Below, piece after piece: positions 1 to 6,293 of a DNA stretch of 20,542 bases (position 1 is its first letter; every line of letters begins with the position of its first letter). The position numbers and the translations under genes are program-made. The DNA comes from JAADIV01 sp964439085 (GTDB lineage Bacteria > Desulfobacterota > Desulfobulbia > Desulfobulbales > VMSU01), in contig CAYTNB010000029.1 in the NCBI GenBank assembly GCA_964439085.1, forward strand, positions 1-20,542, read 5' to 3'. The notes under the pieces are model-generated. The model was not told the origin of the DNA and ran no database searches. It saw nothing but the letters and a program-made list of their open reading frames with translations.

Positions 1-3
1 CCG

Positions 4-561
4 TTAGTGGTCATGGGACAGGTCTCTCAGAGGCAAGGTGATCTGGTTGATAATTTTTTGTCGCAGTCGTTGTCCGGCTTGCTGGTTAAAGAGGGTGCGG
101 CGTTCCAACAGTTGGAGCTTCAAGAAATAAATGCCAAGGCGTGGCAGTCCGAAATTGTGCTCGGACTCCAGTTCGTTTAGAATTTGCCAACGGGTCATGT
201 CAAGCAAATTTTCGGCTTCTAAGGGCGACTCAAGGCTCATGGCCCGCTGGGCAATGTTTTTTAAAAATGTGCTGATGGCGGTGGTTTGGCGAGTGAATTC
301 TTCCCGGCCAGGTTGGGCTGCCCGTAGCAGTGCTAGCTCTTGTCGTAACTGCCTCTCGCCACTATACCAACGTTCAATTAATGGTAGTGCTGTTGAAGAT
401 TTGGCAGGAGGCAATAGAGTTATGGAACTTATGACGGTCATAGCCTTCGGACCAAGTTCTATTGCACAGAGGGGTAAAAAGGCAGGGCTGGTTAATGGAG
501 GTGGTGAAGCCTTAAAAGAAAGATGCGGCAGGGAACAGATGGTGTAATAATAGCCTTGCAT
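4..561 (-). CDS. DUF2764 family protein of a V-type ATPase operon
   Basis: Protein of 185 residues. Its N-terminus, GYYYTICSLPHLSF, resembles the start of the DUF2764 proteins encoded between the E and A subunit genes of bacterial V/A-type ATPase operons. I read it as that protein because subunit E lies immediately upstream on the same strand. Its molecular role is unknown; a role in assembly or as an accessory cytosolic subunit is a guess. The remainder is mostly helical and charged with no motif I recognise. An upstream start at 606 is possible, but I chose ATG at 561 because it has a GGGG-type ribosome site about 7 nt upstream and begins exactly at the family-like N-terminus; the extra 15 residues would look like translated spacer. 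It ends with TAA at 4-6, so the gene is complete and the next operon gene lies off the window. Confidence 0.72.
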   Translation of the reverse strand: MQGYYYTICSLPHLSFKASPPPLTSPAFLPLCAIELGPKAMTVISSITLLPPAKSSTALPLIERWYSGERQLRQELALLRAAQPGREEFTRQTTAISTFLKNIAQRAMSLESPLEAENLLDMTRWQILNELESEHNFGLPRLGIYFLKLQLLERRTLFNQQAGQRLRQKIINQITLPLRDLSHDH

Positions 562-606
562 AGCACTACCCCACGAATTTTGGTAGGGTGGGTTGTAGCC
601 CACCAT

Positions 607-1230
607 TTATACTGCCAATAATGCTGCCAGTTCCGGTCTTAAATATTGGCTTATGGTTTCAGCAATTGCCTGATCGGTAAAATCATAATAGAGGTGGCTA
701 TCCTTTATACCAATGCGAAAACCAGATATGATATCTGGATGCCCCTTGACCTCGATGATATCTTTGGCTTGTTGATGAAATGCGGCCAGAAGTTCCTCAA
801 GAAGGCCCTGGCGATCCTGTTCATTAACTAAAACCTCCAGATTAATGGAGTCGTGACGTTCTGTCTGCCAGTTGGCAATGATTTGGGAAATCATGTCGGC
901 CAGCTTTTTACCCTGTAGGTATGATTGACATTTATGTTGGAAAAGATGCTCAAAAAGGGCGATGATCTCACCTTTGACATTTAAAACAACATCCCGGCCA
1001 GCCTGAGTAAGGCGGCTGTTTAAACTTGCTTCGCGGAGTTTTATAGCCTCCTTGTTCTCATCACTAATGTCCTCGGCATCTTGGCGGGCTTTGGTAACGA
1101 TTAAATCGGCCTTCTCGTGGGCGACCTTAATAATTTCAGCGGCTGTGCTTTCAGCTTTCTGGATACCCTCTGCCTGGATTCTATCGAGCAGCGATTCAAG
1201 ATTGGTTTCCGGGATTTTTTCATTTTTCAT
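607..1230 (-). CDS. atpE: V-type ATP synthase subunit E
   Basis: Protein of 207 residues, normal for subunit E, the peripheral stalk subunit that links the catalytic A/B head to the membrane sector of V/A-type ATPases. The first ~110 residues form a long charged helix rich in Ala, Glu, Lys and Arg, as expected for the coiled-coil stalk. The C-terminal ~90 residues form the mixed fold that caps the head, with the segment GHPDIISGFRIGIKD typical of the family. ATG at 1230 is preferred over an upstream codon at 1269 because AAGGA sits 7 nt before it and the protein then starts at MKNEKIPE. It is the first gene of an operon whose next member is the DUF2764 gene, separated by about 45 nt. The symbol follows archaeal/V-type usage and must not be confused with F-type subunit c. 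Confidence 0.85.
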   Translation of the reverse strand: MKNEKIPETNLESLLDRIQAEGIQKAESTAAEIIKVAHEKADLIVTKARQDAEDISDENKEAIKLREASLNSRLTQAGRDVVLNVKGEIIALFEHLFQHKCQSYLQGKKLADMISQIIANWQTERHDSINLEVLVNEQDRQGLLEELLAAFHQQAKDIIEVKGHPDIISGFRIGIKDSHLYYDFTDQAIAETISQYLRPELAALLAV

Positions 1231-1274
1231 AGTGCAGTCCTTAGGGCCTCGGCAAAAAAAATTATCCAATCTTA

Positions 1275-1347
1275 CTTGTCTTTTTGATCATCTTCCTCGT
1301 TGCGTAAACAGTTAAATAGCACTGTTATGCGCCTTGAATATGACAAG
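1275..1347. repeat. Imperfect palindrome A (73 bp) with ATAGCACTG centre
   Basis: The stretch starts CTTGTC and ends GACAAG, with further partial complementarity inward (TTGCGTAAACAGT against ACTGTTATGCGCC) around the centre TAAATAGCACTG. It lies between the V-ATPase operon start and the end of the kinase-like gene, so it may be transcribed in the V-ATPase leader. The centre resembles those of the palindromes at 8276-8447 and 14233-14389. It has no coding capacity. Confidence 0.6.
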
Positions 1348-1363
1348 AAACCGGTATAATCTT

Positions 1364-1382
1364 GGGGAAATTATTTTTCCCC
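1364..1382 (-). terminator. Possible weak terminator hairpin after the kinase-like gene
   Basis: A perfect 7-bp stem, GGGGAAA with TTTCCCC and a 5-nt loop, starts 8 nt past the stop of the kinase-like gene. In the minus direction no run of T follows, so intrinsic termination would be inefficient. It may only be a 3'-end stabilising hairpin. Confidence 0.35.
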
Positions 1383-1389
1383 GCGGCCC

Positions 1390-2373
1390 TTACATTGTTG
1401 CTAGACAGCTTTCCAGATCATTGGCTAATTCTGAGACTGTATCATAAAAAACCGGGGTGTCTTTGGCAAAATGCATACTTATATCATTTAGCCGCTTGGG
1501 TATGTACGGAAAAAGTTTTTTGAGATTGACAATCCTATTCTTTGAAAGCAGAGATATGTCATTTTCATCCAAGAGATCAAAGATCTTGCGCCCCATCCTG
1601 GGGTGTCCCAAAACATCGTTGGGGTAGAAATTTCCTCGGCCGACCAAATATAGTAAAATATTACCCAATTCAAAGAGATCAAGGGAAAAAGGACGCTCAG
1701 GCATATAAAAATCATAGTCAAAATCAATCCAGCGAAAGAGACCAGTATCGTACTCCACAAAGATATGATCCCGCCGGATGTCACCATGCCGCATGCCGTT
1801 GGCATGAATAAAGCCTATTGCCTTAACGCATTCTAAAAATTCGGCGAGGATTGCCGATAGTTTGGTTGCAAAATATTCTTCATGACTCCCCTGAAAACGA
1901 TGGATATATTTATCAAGCCGCCGCCCCCTGATAATCTCCAGGATTCGGACGAGGTTACCGGCTTCATCTTCTACGCCATAACCTTGCATAAATCGTTCAT
2001 GCCCACTGACCAATTCCAGAACTCTTGCCTCTTTTTCCGGGCTGCGGTAACAGGTAACTTCAAATTGTCCTAGAGTAATTTTAAAGGTTTCGTGAAAAAC
2101 CAGCTTTATGATATAGGCCACGCCGCTAGCCAGATCAACCACCTTGGGAACCCATTGCTTGGGCTGATCATCAACGCCGAAACGTCCCTCCCTGGTATAG
2201 GCGATGATTAGAAAGAAACGGTCATCTACCCAGATAATGTCACCATAGTCAATGGAGGTAAAATCATGGGTGTCAGCAAAGACCCTGGGGCGGCGGCGTC
2301 TGCTGCGGACAGCGGGATGGGCCAGTGCTTTGGCCGCTATATCTTCGGGAAGATCGCTGAATGGCTTTGGCAT
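1390..2373 (-). CDS. Divergent protein-kinase-fold protein
   Basis: Protein of 327 residues with a recognisable but altered protein-kinase core. A probable ATP-anchoring lysine is in AYIIK (Lys90), a helix-C-like glutamate in EKEARVLE (Glu115), the catalytic loop reads RHGDIRRDHIF (residues 195-205) and the metal motif reads WIDFDY (DFD at 217-219, replacing DFG). The usual HRDxKxxN becomes HGDxRxxH: the catalytic Asp is kept, but Lys and Asn are replaced by Arg and His, so activity is uncertain. SLDLFELGNILLYL at 230-243 fits the helix F region. The first ~45 residues are basic (RSRRRRPR). No membrane segment is seen. Its ATG is 2 nt after the stop of the universal stress protein gene with no strong ribosome site, so translation is probably coupled. 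The substrate is unknown; the stress protein is an obvious candidate partner, by inference only. Confidence 0.7.
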   Translation of the reverse strand: MPKPFSDLPEDIAAKALAHPAVRSRRRRPRVFADTHDFTSIDYGDIIWVDDRFFLIIAYTREGRFGVDDQPKQWVPKVVDLASGVAYIIKLVFHETFKITLGQFEVTCYRSPEKEARVLELVSGHERFMQGYGVEDEAGNLVRILEIIRGRRLDKYIHRFQGSHEEYFATKLSAILAEFLECVKAIGFIHANGMRHGDIRRDHIFVEYDTGLFRWIDFDYDFYMPERPFSLDLFELGNILLYLVGRGNFYPNDVLGHPRMGRKIFDLLDENDISLLSKNRIVNLKKLFPYIPKRLNDISMHFAKDTPVFYDTVSELANDLESCLATM

Positions 2374-2375
2374 GG

Positions 2376-2834
2376 CTAAGAGACTATCCAGACTGTAAAT
2401 GATTCACAGCTTTGTGCCATGGCATTGGAAATGCTGCCAAAGAGAAATTCTTCCGCCTTTGACACACCGCGTTTACCAACTACAACGGTTTTATAACTGC
2501 CCTCCTGCTGCACAGTTTTAATGGCCTCACTGATAGTTTCTGCTTTGCTGGTTATGTAGGAGCGGCTTGAGATATTTTTCAGGTCGATCCCGAAGGGTTT
2601 CAGCGTTTCATTAATAATTTTGTGGAATAATATCTCTGCCTTGGTGTTTTTCTCTTTTACATAATCTGTCAGCGAGTTTCCTTCGAGGTAATAATAGGGA
2701 GGTGGTTCTGGGGAGACATTCAGTAAACAAATTTCACAATCAGGCATGCAGCCACAAATATCACCGACATAACGGGCCGCTTTAAATGAGGTCTCACCAT
2801 CATTAACTGCCAATAAAATTTTTCCTTTAGTCAT
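2376..2834 (-). CDS. Universal stress protein (UspA family, ATP-binding type)
   Basis: Single-domain Usp protein of 152 residues, the usual size. It starts KILLAVNDGETSFKAARY, matching the first strand and following acidic loop of the family. Near the C-terminus it carries the complete nucleotide-binding signature G-2x-G-9x-G-S (Gly120, Gly123, Gly133, Ser134: VVGKRGVSKAEEFLFGS), so it is expected to bind ATP rather than belong to the non-binding UspA subgroup. Four cysteines lie within the first 36 residues (27, 29, 33, 36), possibly redox- or metal-responsive, though this is not shown. ATG at 2834 has GAGG 8 nt upstream. It lies 30 nt after the PanE-family gene and 2 nt before the kinase-like gene, so the three are probably co-transcribed. 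Confidence 0.9.
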   Translation of the reverse strand: MTKGKILLAVNDGETSFKAARYVGDICGCMPDCEICLLNVSPEPPPYYYLEGNSLTDYVKEKNTKAEILFHKIINETLKPFGIDLKNISSRSYITSKAETISEAIKTVQQEGSYKTVVVGKRGVSKAEEFLFGSISNAMAQSCESFTVWIVS

Positions 2835-2864
2835 TTAAACACCTCACAAGATCAGGATCATTGA

Positions 2865-3818
2865 TTATGAATTAGGTATTTGGCAGCCGGCACCCCATTT
2901 TTCACCCAGTTTGATTAGCTCAAAAATGGTCAGATGGGTTGAGACTGGAATATTGTGCTCTTTGCCCAATTCAATAATTGCGCCATTCAGGGCATCAATC
3001 TCTGTTTTACGGTCGCTAAGCAGGTCTAGGAGCATGGAAGAAACATTTTCTGAGGTGGCTTTACAGGTTTCAAAAAATAGATCGTATAGGTCAAATTCAC
3101 TTAAGTTCAGCCCAGATGCTTCAGCTACTTGCAGGCCTTCGTCAATCAGCCTTTTTGCCAGGCTTATGGCCTCCATTTTTTCCAGCAAGCGACCATTTTT
3201 GATGCGCAACAGCCCGGAAATTGGGTTAATCGCAGAATACACCAGCACCTTATGCCAGATTCTCTCGATTATTTGCGTGACTAATTCAGTTTCCAGGCCG
3301 CAATCATTCAACGTTCTGGATAGTTTTTGGGCCCGCGATGTTTTTTTATTGTCAAGTTCACCGAGATATGTTCGGCCTAGACCGCCAAGTCTTACTTTGC
3401 CAGGGCCCAAGGCCGCCCCCGCCATATAGGTAAAGCCGCAGAGGATGTTTTTACGGGCAACAACCTGCGCCATGATCTCTAGATTTCCCAGGCCGGTTTG
3501 GATTGATAATACGGGTGATTTATTTGTGACAAGATGGGCAACAGAGCTTATAGCGGCATGGGTGTCAAAGGATTTAACCGCCAGAATAACCACGTCGCAT
3601 GACTTGATTTTCAGAGGATTATCAACGGCCTTGGCAGGTTCGAATAGTAAATCCGTAGGCTCATCGTTGGCAAGCTTCATAAGCCCTACTCCCTGCTGGT
3701 TAATGGCGGTTACCGTTTCGGAATCTTTTTCCAAAAAGATCACCTCATTGCCGCCCCTGGCCAAATAGGCCCCCGTGATCATACCAATAGCCCCAGCGCC
3801 AACAATTATAACTTTCAT
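2865..3818 (-). CDS. panE: 2-dehydropantoate 2-reductase family protein (ApbA/PanE)
   Basis: Protein of 317 residues, close to the usual ~300 of ketopantoate reductases, which reduce 2-dehydropantoate to pantoate with NADPH in pantothenate/CoA synthesis. The N-terminal Rossmann motif GAGAIG is at 7-12. Family residues visible include VKSFDT (Lys82), QTGLGNLE (107-114), the catalytic-type lysine and asparagine in WHKVLVYSAINP (Lys190, Asn198), and the C-terminal helix with SSM (260-262), Asp265, Glu273 and Asn278. ATG at 3818 has GGAGGG 6 nt upstream. It heads a probable operon with the stress-protein and kinase-like genes, which are not pantothenate genes; no other pan gene is in the window. 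The family includes paralogues acting on other 2-oxo acids, so the exact substrate is not certain and the symbol is provisional. Confidence 0.82.
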   Translation of the reverse strand: MKVIIVGAGAIGMITGAYLARGGNEVIFLEKDSETVTAINQQGVGLMKLANDEPTDLLFEPAKAVDNPLKIKSCDVVILAVKSFDTHAAISSVAHLVTNKSPVLSIQTGLGNLEIMAQVVARKNILCGFTYMAGAALGPGKVRLGGLGRTYLGELDNKKTSRAQKLSRTLNDCGLETELVTQIIERIWHKVLVYSAINPISGLLRIKNGRLLEKMEAISLAKRLIDEGLQVAEASGLNLSEFDLYDLFFETCKATSENVSSMLLDLLSDRKTEIDALNGAIIELGKEHNIPVSTHLTIFELIKLGEKWGAGCQIPNS

Positions 3819-3850
3819 TTTGCCCTCCTCTTTTTACGAGTGCATCATCT

Positions 3851-3945
3851 TTAGTACCTTACAGATTGTTTTCCCGGAGTCTGCGCTTACCTGTTTTTTA
3901 GAAAAGAATTTGTAAGTATACTTATACTCCCTCGTGGGGTGTTAG
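3851..3945 (+). repeat. Repeat R, copy 1
   Basis: A 95-nt repeat found three times in the window. Positions 3851-3911 match copies 2 and 3 almost base for base (start TTAGTACCTTACAGATTG, then the core CGGAGTCTGCGCTTACCTG at 3875-3893). The next ~15 nt vary, and the end is a hairpin ATACTCC-CTCGT-GGGGTGT. Inside, GATTGTTTTCC can pair with AGAAAAGAATT and TACCTTAC with GTAAGTA, giving a plausible nested RNA/DNA fold. It lies in the divergent gap between panE and plsY, 286 nt before plsY. Confidence 0.85.
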
Positions 3946-4100
3946 TCGTATAACGGTGATTGTACTGTTAATACACAATAAAGTAATGTGGCAAAGTAGG
4001 AGACGCCAACCCACTGCTGCTGGAAAGTTAGGTTTAATAATCTCTCCCTCTTATTTATTATATGAGTTATCCGGGTTTATTTGTCAATTTTTTTGATTAC

Positions 4101-4129
4101 TTGCTGACAACGGCTGGACTATTTAAATA
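4101..4129 (+). promoter_or_regulatory. Candidate sigma-70 promoter for plsY
   Basis: TTGCTG (4101-4106) and TAAATA (4124-4129) are 17 nt apart, about 100 nt before plsY and after repeat R copy 1. Each hexamer differs from consensus at two positions or more, and the surrounding DNA is AT-rich, so chance matches are easy. This is a weak call. Confidence 0.3.
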
Positions 4130-4231
4130 ACTTTACCGATCTCTGGGGAGATTAGCCATCTTTCCTTTCCTGGTTAATTTTGGTATAGGTATTGATTTAA
4201 ACTTGTCGATATATAAAGAAAAGTGGGAAGT

Positions 4232-4825
4232 ATGGAATATGTTTTAGTATTGTTGGGTTATTTGATTGGTGCTATCCCCTTCGGTCTGCTCTTTGGCAGG
4301 TGCCTGGGAATTGATGTTCGGGGAGCGGGCAGCGGCAATATCGGGGCGACCAATGTGAATAGACTGCTCGGCAAGAAGTTGGGTCTGCTGACTCTGTTGG
4401 CCGATGCCGGTAAGGCGGTGCTGCCCATGATTTTGGCGGCGATGATTCTGCGAGGTTTACCCCGTGCCGATATGTGGGTTGCCTTGGTGGGCGGCGCCGC
4501 ATTTTTGGGACATATTTATCCGATATATCTGAGGTTTAAGGGCGGTAAGGGCGTGGCCACCGCTCTGGGGGTATTCTTTTATATTCAGCCAGTGGTGGTT
4601 TTGATTTGTGTGGTAGTTTTCGTCATAGTGGTAAGGGTGTGGGGGTATGTTTCCCTTGGCTCCATAATTGCTGCGGCCTTAATGCCAATCTTGCTGTCGC
4701 TGGGTACAGGGAGTAAAATTGATATTTCTCTGGCTGTTTTTGTCAGTCTGCTTATTTGGTTTAAGCACATGGATAATATCAAACGACTGTTGCGACATGA
4801 GGAGAATCGTCTTAATAACCGATAA
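4232..4825 (+). CDS. plsY: Glycerol-3-phosphate acyltransferase PlsY
   Basis: Integral membrane acyltransferase of 197 residues that transfers the acyl group from acyl-phosphate to glycerol-3-phosphate, making lysophosphatidate, the first step of phospholipid synthesis (working with PlsX). Five hydrophobic segments fit the family topology. Cytoplasmic motif 1 is GSGNIGATNVNR (33-44) and motif 2 is FKGGKGVATALG (102-113), which bind the phosphates and the acyl donor. Length matches the usual 190-210. A GTG at 4223 is an alternative start adding three residues; I prefer ATG at 4232 because the protein then begins MEYVLVLLGYLIGAIPFG like its relatives, with GGGA just upstream, although the spacing is short. 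It appears monocistronic, with repeat-rich gaps on both sides. Confidence 0.95.
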   Translation: MEYVLVLLGYLIGAIPFGLLFGRCLGIDVRGAGSGNIGATNVNRLLGKKLGLLTLLADAGKAVLPMILAAMILRGLPRADMWVALVGGAAFLGHIYPIYLRFKGGKGVATALGVFFYIQPVVVLICVVVFVIVVRVWGYVSLGSIIAAALMPILLSLGTGSKIDISLAVFVSLLIWFKHMDNIKRLLRHEENRLNNR

Positions 4826-4925
4826 AAGAACAATTAATTATGAGAAATGGTGCAGGCTTTTAACATCAATACTTCATCAGATTTAAGCTAATTGCCCCGT
4901 TCACGTTTTTTCTTCGTGGATAGTT

Positions 4926-5142
4926 TTGATGGCGTCGTATAAAGTACTCTGAAGGGGCATAGCAATCCGATCTACTGCGTTGTAGCAATTTTTTAGGCAC
5001 GAGGCATACCATATGTATGGCCTCGCACCTAAAAAATCACTACGCCCCGGAGTCTCTCTCCGTTCGCTTACCTGTATATCAAACTTTTCGCAGTCTACGC
5101 CTGGCTACTTAGCCATCCCGATACTTTTTACGAGTCCGTCAA
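4926..5142. mobile_element. MITE-like element D with terminal inverted repeats (217 bp)
   Basis: Left end TTGATGGCGTCGTATAAAGT (4926-4945) and right end, read reversed, TTGACGGACTCGTAAAAAGT (5142-5123) match at about 16 of 20 positions, so they form terminal inverted repeats. Between them lies a strong hairpin (4988-5037) and an interrupted copy of the repeat R core (5048-5074). No ORF and no transposase are present, hence a non-autonomous element. It fills the gap between plsY and the HD-GYP remnant. Target-site duplication was not evident by eye. Confidence 0.6.
4988..5037. repeat. Strong hairpin inside element D
   Basis: ATTTTTTAGG (4988-4997) pairs fully with CCTAAAAAAT (5028-5037). After a 2x2 mismatch the stem continues as CGAGGCATAC against GTATG-G-CCTCG with one bulged G, around a CATAT loop. 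The A/T run on both arms means it could act as a bidirectional terminator for plsY (plus strand) as well as being the element centre. Confidence 0.6.
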
Positions 5143-5186
5143 TTTTGGTTCGGGTGGAAATAGTATGAAAGGAACTTGTCATCACG

Positions 5187-5800
5187 TTATTGAATGAGCT
5201 TTGCTCTGATTTCACCAAACTGACTGGCATTGGCAAAAAAAGCATCAACCACATCCGGATCAAAATGTGTCCCCTGTTCGGCAGTAATTAAAGCTGTTGC
5301 CTCCTCATGGCTAATGGCCTGTTTGTAACTACGCTGAGACGTTAGGGCATCATAGACATTCGCCAAGGCAACCAGCCGAGTTGACAAGGGGATGTCTTCT
5401 CCCTTTAATTCGTCGGGATATCCCCTGCCATCCCATCGTTCATGGTGATGGTAGGCTATTATTTTGCCCATGGTTAGAAATGTCGTGGTCCCACCTACCT
5501 GTTTTTCGATGGTTTTCAACATATCACCCCCATAGACCGAATGAAGTTTGATGAGTGAAAATTCCTCAGTCGACAGTTTACCGGGCTTTAGCAATATGGC
5601 ATTCGGAATACCAACTTTGCCGATATGGTCGGCTATAGACGGTAATACGAGTTTCTTTAAAATACCTCAACCAAACCAGTGCGTACAAGGTAGAGATGGT
5701 TTGCTGGGCTGCCTGAGTCAAGCACCAGATCACCAGTGTCAAAATTTTTATCTGCTGCGGTTTTCTCTAGTTGGCACAATTCTTCTTTCTGTAAGTACAT
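5187..5800 (-). pseudogene. Decayed cNMP-binding / HD-GYP protein gene
   Basis: Two remnants in different frames. From ATG at 5800 to TAA at 5657-5659 the 47 codons encode the first part of a cyclic-nucleotide-binding domain (GDLVLDSGSPANHLYLVRTG). One frame over, open from 5666 to the TAA at 5187, is an HD-GYP domain, normally a cyclic-di-GMP phosphodiesterase: KVGIPNAILLKPGKL, then LHSVYGGDML and HHHERWDGRGYP, ending in a normal-looking tail. The rest of the cNMP domain and the start of HD-GYP, roughly 100 residues or more, are missing at the junction, consistent with an internal deletion plus frameshift. Just after the junction the metal-binding HD reads DH (ADHIGK rather than LHDIGK). A TTG at 5594 is not a credible start because the domain extends upstream of it. 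Loss of function is very likely. Confidence 0.8.
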
Positions 5801-6174
5801 AGCACGTCCCGATAGTTGAAATTACACCTGCTGAATATGAAAAAAAGTCTTTTACTCCTACTATTTTTATATAAAAAACGGGAGAGTAGACAGCAAATGA
5901 AATATCGATAAAGAGGCTATGGAGGCTGTATGCCTGAGCATGAAAAATGCGGCAGGATGGTTTTAATCGGACGAAAGGGGGGATGAATTCTGGGGGCGGG
6001 ATAAAAATAGTATTAGTCTTAAACAAAAAGATACTATAGGAACTGGTGTCGCTGGGTTGTAATCTGGCAATGAGACAGAAAAGTAAGGGGCTCTTAAGGT
6101 GAAATTAAGGTTTTTGTGAAAAACAGAGCAGAAGCCTGATTAATCGGAGATCTTCTGGCAGTTGACTAAGCCAA
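5801..6174. other. Gap without a convincing gene
   Basis: AT-rich DNA between the upstream end of the HD-GYP remnant and the hairpin after ppiD. Open frames here are short, lack ribosome sites and encode nothing I recognise. The part near 5801-5890 may be the old 5' region of the decayed gene, since a cNMP-like frame (FQLSGRAM) extends a few codons upstream of ATG 5800 before a stop. I see no clear promoter. Confidence 0.4.
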
Positions 6175-6215
6175 GCGGATATGGAACCGATAGCTGCTGC
6201 CAGTTCCATATCCGC
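6175..6215. repeat. Perfect 13-bp hairpin downstream of ppiD
   Basis: GCGGATATGGAAC (6175-6187) and GTTCCATATCCGC (6203-6215) are exact inverted repeats around a 15-nt loop. It starts about 80 nt past the ppiD stop. In the minus direction no T-run follows, so it is not a classic intrinsic terminator; an mRNA 3'-end block or a protein-binding site is equally possible. Confidence 0.6.
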
Positions 6216-6293
6216 CTGAAGATGAAGGGAATTTCTTTAATAGGCTCGTAAATGATGTTGGATAATCAGGAAAAGCATCCTGCCGTTGCTGGT

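Noticed and set aside
131..547. Plus-strand frame of 138 codons opposite the DUF2764 gene
   Set aside because: The minus-strand frame fits a known operon partner of subunit E and has a ribosome site; this frame has neither a motif nor a context.
1325..1360. Plus-strand promoter TTGAAT...TATAAT near 1334-1360
   Set aside because: Spacing is only 15 nt and no plus-strand gene lies downstream; the match falls partly within palindrome A.
3851..3945. Repeat R as a known riboswitch or CRISPR repeat unit
   Set aside because: No match to riboswitch core motifs that I know, copies are kilobases apart rather than arrayed, and one copy lies downstream of a gene.
5748..6026. Minus-strand frame of 92 codons upstream of the HD-GYP remnant
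   Set aside because: It overlaps the cNMP-domain remnant in another frame, has odd composition and no recognisable motif; more likely a chance frame.
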